From assembly GCA_001970955.1 (NCBI GenBank), contig MPUH01000703.1, positions 1 to 39,488 on the forward strand: a DNA stretch of 39,488 nt, written 5' to 3'. Source of the DNA: Stentor coeruleus (lineage: Eukaryota > Ciliophora > Heterotrichea > Heterotrichida > Stentoridae). How positions within the stretch are numbered: the stretch's first letter is position 1; the number at the start of each line of letters is the position of its first letter. Shown one piece after another: positions 1 to 9,166 of the stretch. Below the pieces are notes generated by a model. The model was not told the origin of the DNA. It worked only from the letters and a program-made list of their open reading frames with translations, and made no database searches. The translations under genes were made by a program, and so were the position numbers.

Positions 1-297
1 AAATTAAGTTAGAGATTAAAATATAGATAGGAGGTTAAGAAATATGATGTAATTATGAGGATGCACTTTTTTTATGTGTGAAATAAATTAGAGTATTAAA
101 ATATATTTTCTCTCAAACTCTTTCCAACAACACCCAAAAACTCAAAATCCCACAACAAATTTCCAAACTTTGCATTTCAAATTCTAGCATTTATCTAAAT
201 AGCATTCTCAGTTTTAAAAACCCAACAAACGATTTTTTTATCTATTTTTTGCGAATTTATTTTATTTAGTTTAATCATAATCCATATTATAATTATT
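1..297. other. 5' flank of the first gene, no gene seen
   Basis: No supported reading frame. Positions about 110-235 are C-rich and almost free of G on the + strand, as are the 5' flanks of other + strand genes in this window, so this is probably the promoter and leader of the gene starting at 298. No telomeric repeat is present at the left edge. Confidence 0.5.
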
Positions 298-931
298 ATG
301 AGCTTTTCAGTTCGACACCCACAACTTGAGTTCACACCAGGTCAATACCCAGAAGGTCTTAAAAGGTATAATTTCAATAAAAACCAGAATTCATGTGATT
401 ATCCTGCATTTGTTTCACAACCTGGAGAAAATTCACCACAAGCAATTTCGATACCTAGCTCAAATTATTCAAATCAAGCCTATGAAGCTCAGAAGCTAAA
501 AAGTCAACTTCAAGTTAAACAGCAAGAATTAGATAAACTTAAAGGCTATGTTCAAGGCAATTATAAGAGTTTTAGTCCTCAGCCGGTTGGGATAAAGTAT
601 AATGACTTAGATCATTCGAAGTCTATGGCTAATTCTTTTAGACCAACTTACAATTACAATATTTTCGATATTGCCAAACATCCAGCATTCCAACAACCTA
701 GATTTACTAAGCAAAACCCGAAAGTTGTCCCAACAAACCCTTTGAGTGGGTTTTTTTTATATGCTTTTTTTTCATAAAAAAGTGTATTTTTATAAAAACT
801 TAGCTAGATTTACTAAGCAAAACCCGAAAGTTGTCCCAACAAACCCTTTGAGTGGGCTTGGGAACTTTGAAAGCTCACTTGGGCATTATGGGAATATGGT
901 CATGACATCAAATAAAATCTTACCAAATTAA
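298..931 (+). pseudogene. small unrecognised protein gene interrupted by a 106-bp duplication/insertion
   Basis: The frame opens at ATG 298 (MSFSVRHPQLEF) and runs through a short Gln/Lys-rich, possibly helical stretch (about residues 60-80) into a Pro/Asn-rich tail, then ends early at 777. The last 53 bp before the break (698-750) recur exactly at 804-856, separated by 53 bp of T- and A-rich DNA (751-803). Taking one copy and skipping 106 bp restores the frame: 298-750 joined to 857-931 encodes about 175 residues ending SNKILPN and TAA. The family is unknown. The break may be a real allele or pseudogene, a retained internal eliminated sequence, or an assembly error. The gap is too long for the 15-nt intron class seen elsewhere here. 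The gene is convergent with CCT4, with stop codons 22 bp apart. Confidence 0.5.
698..856. repeat. 53-bp direct repeat around a 53-bp AT-rich insert
   Basis: Copies at 698-750 and 804-856 are identical and lie inside the small gene. The intervening 751-803 is mostly T and A runs. The period is 106 bp, not a multiple of three, so the downstream reading frame is lost. Confidence 0.9.
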
Positions 932-953
932 GCGTGTCTAGTCTATAATTTAA

Positions 954-2549
954 TTATCTAACCATAACGACATCGTCGATCTTTAAAATCATACGAACAC
1001 ACTCAGTAGCTAAATTTAAGGCGCTCAATGATACTAACAAAGGCTGGACAACATTTTCTTCCATCATATTTGAAACTCCTCCTCTTCTAACATTAATTCC
1101 AGCATGTTTATCCCCATTAGTATGTCTGTTTCTAAGTTCTGTAACAATATTAATAGGATTAAGCCCAGCATTTTCTGCTAGGGTATAAGGAACAATTTCT
1201 AAAGCTTCAGAAAAGCTTCTAACACAAATACTTTCAGCTCCAGTTAGAGTTCTAGATAATTCAAGGAGTTTCTGAGACATTTCCATTTCAGGGGCGCCAC
1301 CACCTGGGACTAAAGCTCTTTTTTTGACTAAGCTGCGAATAACACATAAAGCATCATGAAGTGATCTATCAGCTTCATCTAAAACCAATTGATTAGACCC
1401 TCTAACTAATATAGACGCAGTTTTTCCTTGAGGGCTATTATTTGAACACCCTTTAATCCTAACAATTTTCCCTTCTCCTACAGTTTCCTCTTCAACCAAC
1501 TTAGCTGATCCTAATTTATTACTAGTAAACTGATCAACATGGGCAATAGGAGTAATACCTAAAGTTCTTGATATAAAATCCACATCTTCTCTTTCAATAT
1601 CCCTAACAACCATAACCCTATGCTTAGCCAAATAATGCAAACTCAAATCATTCATCGCATCTCTAAGCACTGACTTCTGTATAAGCAAAACATTACATCC
1701 AGTATCAACAATTTTCTTACACAAATTGACTATATATTTTCTTTCTTCTCTCAAAATCCTATCCATTCCTGTATAATCTTGGACTATAATATTATTTTCC
1801 ATGTCAGTTTTAGGTGAAGACAAACAGAACTGAATCAAGGCAATTTTAGGGTTTTCAACTCTAGTTGGCCCTCCTGCAGCATGTGAAGCATGATTTGAAG
1901 CAAATACTAATCCATCTATAAGTTCAGTATCATCAACAGTCCCACCAAGTTTTTTAGAGACTTTAATGTTTTTAAGATCAACGTTTTCATCACCTTCTGA
2001 GACTATACTCATAACAGCTCTTACTGCTATAGGGGCAAGCTCTTGTGAATGCTGTGAAACAACTTTAGAAGCTAGACTTGTTGAAGCAATTTTTTCTAAA
2101 GATGTAGTATCGGAAAGGTCTAGTTTGACCGACATCTCTTCAAGGATTTTAGACGCATGATCTCCAGCGATTTTGAAAGAGTCAGAAATCTGAGATGGAT
2201 GGATTCCTTTTTCTAATAATGCAGTACATGAGTTTAAAAGAGCTCCAGCTATCACAACTACTGAAGTTGTCCCGTCACCAGCTTCAATGTCTTGAGCTTT
2301 GGACAGTTCGACTAGCATTTTCGCTGTTGGATGGAGGACTTCCATTTGTTTCATGATGGTCGCCCCATCATTAGTGATCATCACTTCTCCTTTGCTATCT
2401 TTGATCATTTTATCCATTCCACGAGGACCTAAAGAGGTTCGTACTGTATCTGCAACAGCTTTGGCGGCAGAGATGTTCGTCATTCGAATGCTTTTCTGCT
2501 TTTCATTGGCCAGACCTTTTTCCGGGTTCGCAGCTTTCATATTTACCAT
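954..2549 (-). CDS. CCT4: T-complex protein 1 subunit delta (CCT4)
   Basis: 531 residues, close to the usual ~540 of this subunit. It is one of eight paralogous subunits of the cytosolic TRiC/CCT chaperonin, which folds actin, tubulin and other proteins using ATP. Group II chaperonin ATP-binding motifs are visible: GPRGMDKM (41-48), NDGAT (60-64), GDGTTS (91-96) and GGGAPE near 415. The delta assignment rests on stretches shared with animal and yeast CCT4, such as [21 protein letters not shown] and the C-terminal KIDDVV. The start [11 protein letters not shown] fits the family's short N-terminus; the frame stays open a few codons upstream with no earlier ATG seen. No intron is evident and no insertion is needed in the alignment. 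The stop is TAA. It is divergent from the gene at 2853, with 303 bp between them. Confidence 0.93.
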   Translation of the reverse strand: MVNMKAANPEKGLANEKQKSIRMTNISAAKAVADTVRTSLGPRGMDKMIKDSKGEVMITNDGATIMKQMEVLHPTAKMLVELSKAQDIEAGDGTTSVVVIAGALLNSCTALLEKGIHPSQISDSFKIAGDHASKILEEMSVKLDLSDTTSLEKIASTSLASKVVSQHSQELAPIAVRAVMSIVSEGDENVDLKNIKVSKKLGGTVDDTELIDGLVFASNHASHAAGGPTRVENPKIALIQFCLSSPKTDMENNIIVQDYTGMDRILREERKYIVNLCKKIVDTGCNVLLIQKSVLRDAMNDLSLHYLAKHRVMVVRDIEREDVDFISRTLGITPIAHVDQFTSNKLGSAKLVEEETVGEGKIVRIKGCSNNSPQGKTASILVRGSNQLVLDEADRSLHDALCVIRSLVKKRALVPGGGAPEMEMSQKLLELSRTLTGAESICVRSFSEALEIVPYTLAENAGLNPINIVTELRNRHTNGDKHAGINVRRGGVSNMMEENVVQPLLVSLSALNLATECVRMILKIDDVVMVR

Positions 2550-2852
2550 TGATGTTTTTGCCGCTTTGTTAGGATAAGTGTTTTGATTAAGATTTAGAGA
2601 TGTGAAGAATTTTGTAGGGTTTGGAATTTAGCATTAGAAGGGAGAAGATGATAAGAAAGTTAAGGTTTGGGTGGAAGGTTATAGATTTAAGAGGTTTGGA
2701 AGATATGAATTTATATGAAAAATTTAGGTAAGGATAAGATTTTATGATAGGTTTAAGATATAGGATTGTTTGGGGTATAGAAATGGGATATTAGGAAGAA
2801 AAATATATATGAGGATGATATTTAAATATGATTCAATAGATGTGATAAAATA
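2550..2852. promoter_or_regulatory. divergent intergenic region, purine-rich on the + strand
   Basis: 303 bp between the CCT4 start (-) and the coiled-coil gene start (+). It is G/A-rich and nearly C-free on the + strand from about 2635 to 2830, so pyrimidine-rich in the CCT4 sense, like most 5' flanks here. It presumably holds both promoters. No individual element can be called. For the + gene it is an exception to the skew rule. Confidence 0.4.
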
Positions 2853-3848
2853 ATGAGTTGTTTTAAAACTAAGCATCTTGCGTTAAGAGAAATGAACCTT
2901 GTTTTGGACTTTTTCGAAAGCGAAATCCAGGATCTTGAAAACCAAAAACATGAACTAAGAGTTCAATACCATTGTCGGCCTTTAGAAGAACGTAATATTA
3001 TGAAAGATATCCTAGCAATGCATAATGAATTCGAAAAGGATGTCACAAAACTTAAAACTATGACTGCAGGTTTTTCAAAAGTACCACTAACGAAAAGTGA
3101 GACGATAAAAACAGTGGAAAAAAGGTTTAAAGATGTAGCTGAAATGCAAGAATCAATAATAAAATTCCAAGAAGCAGTCCAAAACCTTTTAATATGCAAA
3201 GTTAGTTACCAAACACAAAATGAAGATATAAAAAGCCAAGTAGACGACCTTGAAGAGCATATAAATTCCCTTATAAACGAAATTTATAAACTTCAAGAAT
3301 ATGATGATAACGATATTTATATAGAAAAGTATAATTTTCTTATAGAAGAATGCGAAAAACTCACATATATTATTTTATTTTTTGAAAATGAAGACAGAAA
3401 AATAACAAATGAGCTTAGTTCAAATGAAATAATTGAACTTAATGATACAGAAGCTATAAATGAACTTAGAAGGGTGGTTATTGAAAATGCTATGTTAAAA
3501 GAAGCTATTGATAATATTAATGATAATATAAATAAACCTAAAGTGGTTAAAGATTTAATGGATGATGCTGAAGTGAAAAGGTGTAAAGTTGATCTGCTAA
3601 AAGAAAAATATAAAAGAATACAAGAAGAGATAAAAATTATGGAGTGTTTTGAGGAAGAAAAGGAAGTTGTGAATGAAGATTTTACAGAGAAAATTATGTT
3701 ATTGGATATGATTATTGGGATGAAAAATGATAAAGGTGAGAATATATCCCCAAGAGTAAGTTTTGAAAAAAAACCTTCTTTGTTGGATGATGTTATTGTT
3801 AGTTTTAATAAAGCAAGAATTATTACTTCACCGGTTAAAGGTAAATAA
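2853..3848 (+). CDS. coiled-coil protein, unrecognised
   Basis: 331 residues, dominated by Glu, Lys, Ile, Leu and Asn, with heptad-like segments from about residue 12 to 300 and few Pro or Gly breaks. No enzymatic motif, signal peptide or membrane segment is visible. The start MSCFKTKHLALREMN is the first ATG after in-frame stops; Met14 is an alternative. The short C-terminal tail (ISPRVSFEKKPSLLDD onward) is more basic and Ser/Pro-containing. Such proteins are common in ciliate cytoskeletal and ciliary structures, but no family can be named. It ends 127 bp before the convergent Cys-rich gene. Confidence 0.75.
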   Translation: MSCFKTKHLALREMNLVLDFFESEIQDLENQKHELRVQYHCRPLEERNIMKDILAMHNEFEKDVTKLKTMTAGFSKVPLTKSETIKTVEKRFKDVAEMQESIIKFQEAVQNLLICKVSYQTQNEDIKSQVDDLEEHINSLINEIYKLQEYDDNDIYIEKYNFLIEECEKLTYIILFFENEDRKITNELSSNEIIELNDTEAINELRRVVIENAMLKEAIDNINDNINKPKVVKDLMDDAEVKRCKVDLLKEKYKRIQEEIKIMECFEEEKEVVNEDFTEKIMLLDMIIGMKNDKGENISPRVSFEKKPSLLDDVIVSFNKARIITSPVKGK

Positions 3849-3975
3849 TATAAAGTTAAAAATGTGTGTTAAATGCTGGAGTTGGTTTTTTTATAAGAAA
3901 ATACAACATTTTGTCCTGAAATATGAGTTTTTATATTAAAAATAACTTTTAAATCCTTAATATAATCTAACAAAT

Positions 3976-6408
3976 CTAATCTTTTATTTCTCTATTACAA
4001 GTTTTGCATACATTCTCAACCTCCAAAATCCTCGACCCACATAAACAAAACTTTTGTTTTAAACTACAACCCCCACACAAATTCACATCTTTAACCACTG
4101 ACACTTTTTTCCCCAAGCAATAATTTTTAGGAACATTTTTGCAGATCCCTCCACATCTCCAACAATCTTTTTTTTGCTCATAATTTATATCACAAATTGC
4201 ACAAATCAAATGTTTTGCCCTGTTACAATTATCACATTTTTTATGCCAAGGTGGGTATTTTTTTCCACATGAACAAACCCATAAGCTTTTAGAGCACATA
4301 AAACAAATTGTATCTTGTTTAGATACCCCTATACCTAGACAATTTTCGCATATTCTTTCTGTACAAAGACCAGCACATTTAGCGCAATATCGTCCTTGGC
4401 TTGGTAATATGTTTTTTCTACACCATCCACAATTACCGATTTTATTACAAAAATCACATATTTTCCCATAGCATTCTTTGTTACAAATGGTGCATTTTAA
4501 CTTAATATTTTCATTTGTGCTCATATTGCAATTTTCACAATAATCATTAGCTATTCTATTGCTAAAGTTACAGGATTTACATGTCCATCCTCGGTTGTCT
4601 TTGCAGTATATTTTTGCAATTATAAGAGGTTTAGTTTTTATATCGCATTTGCATTTTGGGCATGTTTCATCTAATGTTATAGTTTTTGCCCCACATGGAC
4701 ATGTATTTAAAACCCCATAACAATCTTCACAGACTTGGTATTTCTTACAACAACTTCCTAAATTCTCAGTATTATTAGCAGGGTTCATATTGCAAACCCT
4801 GCATTTTGTTATAGAAAAATCATTAAGTTCCTTTGAGCACTCATTACAAAACATTCTATCAGCGCATTTTTCCTTATCAAAATCAGAGCATTTTAAACAA
4901 AACTTAGAACTTTCTCTTAAACAACTTGGGCATTCTTTTACGCTTTGTTTTGTAATCAAATGTCCTTCTTTACATATTTTTAAAGAAAAAACACAATTAT
5001 AGCATACTAAACTGTTCCCAGGAATATATTTTTCGCATTTATCACAAAAACAATCTCTAAGCCTAGTCTTTGTTTTCCAACAAAAAGCTCCATCATTAAT
5101 TGTTTTATTCTTACAACATATCGCGCATGTGTACTCATAAAGACAAACCTGACATCGTGATTTTCCTATATTATGTGAGCATATTTCTTCTGAGTTTATA
5201 AAATTTGTAGCACATCTATAGCATATAATTTTTAAAGGGTCAATTGTTGTACAACAAGTTTTACAATAAGTAGAATTCACCCAAACATAACAATGTGGGC
5301 ATAAAAAAGCTTGGGTTTTATAAACAGCTCTAGAACAATACTTACAAAAACCTTGTTGTGAGCAGGGTTTACAATATAAAAACCCACAATTAGGTTTTAT
5401 ACATACTTTACATAATGATAGGTCAGAATCTATAATTGGCCTTCTAAAAATATCGCATTGCAGGCAAAAAATCACATATGAAGGGTTTTTAAGTGCACAT
5501 TGATGACAGTCCCATTCTTCGGATAAATTGAGATTTTCACAGTTGTCATGAGACTGATTCCAACAATAAAAACATATATTCAGAAATTTATTGTCCCCTG
5601 TTAGGAAATTTTTATATAGAAATAGCTCTTCACCCCATTTACTAAGTATTGTATCCCATCCTAAGTTTTCTTTATCACCATATACAAGTAAAGTTGGAAA
5701 TAAACTATATTGGAGGATTATAAAAGGTAAATAGTCTAAGAAAATTTCTTCAGAAGAGTTTGAGTTAAACAAAAAACAAGGGTAGAGTTGTATATACAAA
5801 CATTGATTCCATCCTTCAACAATCATCCCTTGTAAGTATTTTTTTGTATTTGTTGGAGCTTTGTATATTGAATCTAAATATAATAAACTGGGAATACCTT
5901 TTATTATGTGTAAAAGAGTCTCAAGATTCCTTTCTCTCCAGTTTAAAGATAGGAAATATAAGCCTTTAGTGTTTTTTATATGTCCTGAAGACTTAGATTT
6001 ACGGATTTGACATTCGGTGTCTGGGCAATAACCTATACGGTTTATATTAACTTGATTATGTAAAGCTGATGATAGGTTAAATGGTTCTATTAGACCTTGG
6101 CAATAATATTCTTCAAAATGAAGGTCTCGTTGACCTACTAAAGTTAAACATTCGCATTTGGTTTTTTTAGTCAAACTCAGAGAGAAAATGCTTTTTTCAG
6201 GGCTGGAGTCTTCTGAGGATTTGATAATTTCGCTAAGAATCGAAATTGGGTTTTGGTATTTTTCATTAGTCTCACTAGGAAAATAAGGGTTTCTTGAACA
6301 GAACAGGCAGCTTTGGCAGGGATTATGATGAGAAAGAATATTTTGATAGTTTGGGTCTGAACGGATCAGCTGTAGACATGCTGAAAGTTTACCTTGAAAT
6401 GATACCAT
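3976..6408 (-). CDS. Cys-rich zinc-ribbon/RanBP2-finger protein with an inactive USP-like N-terminal region
   Basis: 810 residues. Residues about 285-805 hold dozens of CxxC pairs. Two match the RanBP2-type finger W-x-C-x2-C-x3-N-x6-C-x2-C exactly: W299-C318 and W608-C627. RanBP2 fingers often bind ubiquitin or single-stranded RNA. The remaining pairs resemble short zinc ribbons. Residues 1-270 appear to follow the layout of USP53/54-type proteins: a Cys-box-like segment near residues 5-14, a CxxCxxC knuckle (C31-C37), a YLQGM(I)V-type strand pair (191-197) and a TLLVY strand (239-243). At the aligned positions the catalytic Cys is Gly6 and the catalytic His is Gln202, so it should not be a protease. 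This N-terminal relation is inferred by eye; the zinc fingers are seen directly. The stop is TAG. It may act as a ubiquitin-binding scaffold, but the role is unproven. Confidence 0.8.
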   Translation of the reverse strand: MVSFQGKLSACLQLIRSDPNYQNILSHHNPCQSCLFCSRNPYFPSETNEKYQNPISILSEIIKSSEDSSPEKSIFSLSLTKKTKCECLTLVGQRDLHFEEYYCQGLIEPFNLSSALHNQVNINRIGYCPDTECQIRKSKSSGHIKNTKGLYFLSLNWRERNLETLLHIIKGIPSLLYLDSIYKAPTNTKKYLQGMIVEGWNQCLYIQLYPCFLFNSNSSEEIFLDYLPFIILQYSLFPTLLVYGDKENLGWDTILSKWGEELFLYKNFLTGDNKFLNICFYCWNQSHDNCENLNLSEEWDCHQCALKNPSYVIFCLQCDIFRRPIIDSDLSLCKVCIKPNCGFLYCKPCSQQGFCKYCSRAVYKTQAFLCPHCYVWVNSTYCKTCCTTIDPLKIICYRCATNFINSEEICSHNIGKSRCQVCLYEYTCAICCKNKTINDGAFCWKTKTRLRDCFCDKCEKYIPGNSLVCYNCVFSLKICKEGHLITKQSVKECPSCLRESSKFCLKCSDFDKEKCADRMFCNECSKELNDFSITKCRVCNMNPANNTENLGSCCKKYQVCEDCYGVLNTCPCGAKTITLDETCPKCKCDIKTKPLIIAKIYCKDNRGWTCKSCNFSNRIANDYCENCNMSTNENIKLKCTICNKECYGKICDFCNKIGNCGWCRKNILPSQGRYCAKCAGLCTERICENCLGIGVSKQDTICFMCSKSLWVCSCGKKYPPWHKKCDNCNRAKHLICAICDINYEQKKDCWRCGGICKNVPKNYCLGKKVSVVKDVNLCGGCSLKQKFCLCGSRILEVENVCKTCNREIKD

Positions 6409-7708
6409 TTATGAGTTTGCTATTAGAATATAGATAAATTTTTACAGGGTATGGAGATGGTTTTTTAATTTAAAGCTTAAGGTCTTGGAATTTTATAGAT
6501 TTAGAAATAAAGGATAATTAAGTTGATGATTTTAACGGGATGGGATTAGGATTACAAAAAAAGCGGAAAGGAGGTTAGGATTATAATCTGATATTTTGTT
6601 ATTGATTATTTACAAATATAAACATAAAATTATTTATATAAGATGTAGTTTAATATGAAAGCTAAGTAGAATTTTTTTATTATTTTATATGAGGTTGGTA
6701 TTTAATAATATAAGGTGTTAGTTGGAAAATATGCTATTAAAAGATGGGAGAGTTAGTTTTAGAGAATCATAAACTGCTAGGCGTAAAAAATATGTATTAA
6801 GAGCATGCAGACAAATAGCTTTGGTTATTATTTTAGAGATTAAAAAATCTGCTGAAGAAATTCTTATAACAGGTGACAAGTTCGCAGAATAAGAGTTATC
6901 TGTGTGATATATGAAATTTAGAAAGAAAAGTTTATGCATATTATCGACATAATAACAAAAAATAGACCTAGAACTATATCTAAATATACTAAAACTTCAC
7001 ACTGATATCCTATTTATAAAGATTTATGCTTTCTTATAAAAGTTCTAACAAAATTTTATTAAAGCATAATTTCGTCCTGAACTTAAAGTATTTATTCAGA
7101 AATCATATAAAATATCCTAAAAATGTATGTGTAATATAGCTCGAGTGCAATTCTAATATTTAATCGAAGACTTTTTGTAAAATGGTAGCATTTTTATTTA
7201 GATAACTTTAGTCTTGTAATATTTTATAAAAATTTCCTAATCTCTTATAGTGTATCAACACATATTTGCACTTTTTTTCAAATAACTTTCTTTGATACTT
7301 AATCTTTTTATTTAAAAGTATTCTTTTGATTCTTATGGTTTTAGCTAAATATTCATTAAGGATGAAAATCTTTAAATGATTTAAATTCTTTTTGAAAAGA
7401 ACTTTTAATGCTGTTTTACATAAAATAGTATTATATAAATATTTTATTGTATTAGAGTCAAAAAATACTAATAAAAAACGATTTTTTTGTTTGAATATAA
7501 GAGTTTTTATACATCATAAATAGTGAAATGTAAATGGACTAAACATAAGGGAGTATATTTTCAAAATCCAGCCTAGTTTTTTTTAAGTTATGATTCAAAT
7601 TCATAATCTAAATATTTATAATCCCATATTTTATGTTTCCTCAAATAATTTCAATAGAAAACCATTTCCCACCATTATGCTCTTGTTATATATAAATATT
7701 ATTCCAGC
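6409..7708. other. 1.3-kb AT-rich intergenic region with a weak relic-like tract
   Basis: The first ~200 bp (6409-6600) are G-rich on the + strand, matching the 5' flank of the minus-strand Cys-rich gene. The last ~150 bp before the kinase are C-over-G, as for a + strand 5' flank. About 6730-6880 reads on + as a short coding-like frame interrupted by TAA (residues like RRKKYVLRACRQIALV). The rest is low-complexity A/T with no supported gene. Confidence 0.4.
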
Positions 7709-9046
7709 ATGTATAGATCAACAACTTTAAGGTTTATGATAGCAAAACTAAGTGCTGACTTATCACCTGGAAGCCAAGCCAATACATCTGACTCTTCACC
7801 AAGTACATCAGTGAGGAAAAAGCCTAAAACTTCAAGTTTCCAGAAAACTTCTACTAAATATCAGATTCCTAATGAAGATCCTCCAGAAAGCATCGTCACA
7901 CAAACTAGTAAGAAAGTTAAAAATCAGGCTTATATTAAACACAAAAAAAGCAATTCGTTTTCTGAAGGATTAGATGATTCTAATATAAGCCAATTATCGT
8001 CAGTCGATAAATGCCATAAACAGGAAATAAACGAAAATACCGCGACAGGAATTTTTTTTTACATAAACAAGCCAGTCTCAGAACCTGAAGATAAAAACTA
8101 CGACGATGAGGAAAATTATTATAAAGGCTTTATAGGAGATAATATAGCAAACAGGTATGAAATCCTTGGATTTCTAGGCAAAGGGGCATTCGGCGAAGTG
8201 CTAAAATGTTTAGACAGAGCAACTAACACAGAAGTCGCTATAAAAATCATCAGAAACGAAAAAATCTGCAGAGAATCAGGTGATCAAGAACTAGCATTTC
8301 TTAAAGAACTCTGTCAAATCTCTTCAGAATCCCAAGGAAACATTGTCAAACTTCTTAACAACTTTGAATTCAGAGGTCATTTATGTCTTGTTTTTGAATT
8401 ACTATGCGAGAACTTATATCAAATCATTGAGCACAATAATAATCAAGGTTTACCATTCCAAAATGTCAAAATAATCATCAGGCAAATTCTTCAAGCTTTA
8501 CAAGTTATGCATAGTTTGAAAATGATACACTGCGATATAAAACCTGATAATGTGATGTTGAAAGATAAAAATCATAATTCAGTTAAGATTATTGATTTTG
8601 GATCATCTTGTAAAGAAAGCAGAAGGTTTTTGGAATATGTACAGAATAGAAATTATCGTGCACCAGAAATTGTTTTTGATATTGATTATACTAAAGCTAT
8701 TGATATATGGTCTTTAGGGTGTATTACTGTTGAATTACTTACTGGGAAGAGTTTGTTTGATGTTGAAAATGAACAGGGGTTGTTTAAGAGTTTTGTAAGC
8801 ACTTTTGGATATCCCGACAAATATTTTGTCAGGAAAGGGCGAAGAAGCCATATTTTTATAGACAGGCAAGGCAGGTTTAAGATAAAAAGTGCCCCGAATA
8901 CCAACAGTATAAGCAATGTCCTTCAAGGTTTTGACTTTGATACTATAAATTTTGTTGAGTCTTGTTTAAAGTGGACTCCTGAACACAGAATTTGCGCTGA
9001 TCAAGCTTTGGCCCATCCTTGGATAGCATCTAGTTTTGAAAATTGA
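7709..9046 (+). CDS. DYRK-family dual-specificity protein kinase
   Basis: 445 residues. A Ser/Lys/Pro-rich N-terminal region (1-148) precedes a kinase domain (150-440). The catalytic set is complete: glycine loop GKGAFGEV (157-164), Lys179 in VAIK, Asp276 in HCDIKPDN and Asp296 in DFG. HCD[IL]KP[DE]N and the VQNRNYRAPE segment after the activation loop are DYRK/CMGC signatures. DYRK kinases autophosphorylate the second tyrosine of a YxY motif; here the motif reads L-E-Y, keeping only that tyrosine (Tyr310). It presumably phosphorylates Ser/Thr substrates in cytosol or nucleus. The start at 7709 is the first ATG; Met10 is also possible. The stop is TGA, directly inside the first copy of a 62-bp tandem duplication. 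It could instead be a divergent HIPK-like member. Confidence 0.88.
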   Translation: MYRSTTLRFMIAKLSADLSPGSQANTSDSSPSTSVRKKPKTSSFQKTSTKYQIPNEDPPESIVTQTSKKVKNQAYIKHKKSNSFSEGLDDSNISQLSSVDKCHKQEINENTATGIFFYINKPVSEPEDKNYDDEENYYKGFIGDNIANRYEILGFLGKGAFGEVLKCLDRATNTEVAIKIIRNEKICRESGDQELAFLKELCQISSESQGNIVKLLNNFEFRGHLCLVFELLCENLYQIIEHNNNQGLPFQNVKIIIRQILQALQVMHSLKMIHCDIKPDNVMLKDKNHNSVKIIDFGSSCKESRRFLEYVQNRNYRAPEIVFDIDYTKAIDIWSLGCITVELLTGKSLFDVENEQGLFKSFVSTFGYPDKYFVRKGRRSHIFIDRQGRFKIKSAPNTNSISNVLQGFDFDTINFVESCLKWTPEHRICADQALAHPWIASSFEN

Positions 9047-9166
9047 TTATAAAATCTTCAATAATATTAACTTGCATAAGTTTAAATTTTTAAGGTTTTT
9101 TTATTTGATTATAAAATCTTCAATAATATTAACTTGCATAAGTTTAAATTTTTAAGGTTTTTTTAT
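9043..9166. repeat. 62-bp tandem duplication at the kinase 3' end
   Basis: Two head-to-tail copies, 9043-9104 and 9105-9166. The first copy contains the kinase stop codon, so the second is a duplicated 3' flank. There is no N between the copies. Confidence 0.9.

Noticed and set aside
6718..6939. 73-codon frame on the minus strand
   Set aside because: Phe/Leu/Ser/Ile-rich composition typical of an antisense shadow; the + strand of the same bases looks more coding-like, though broken.
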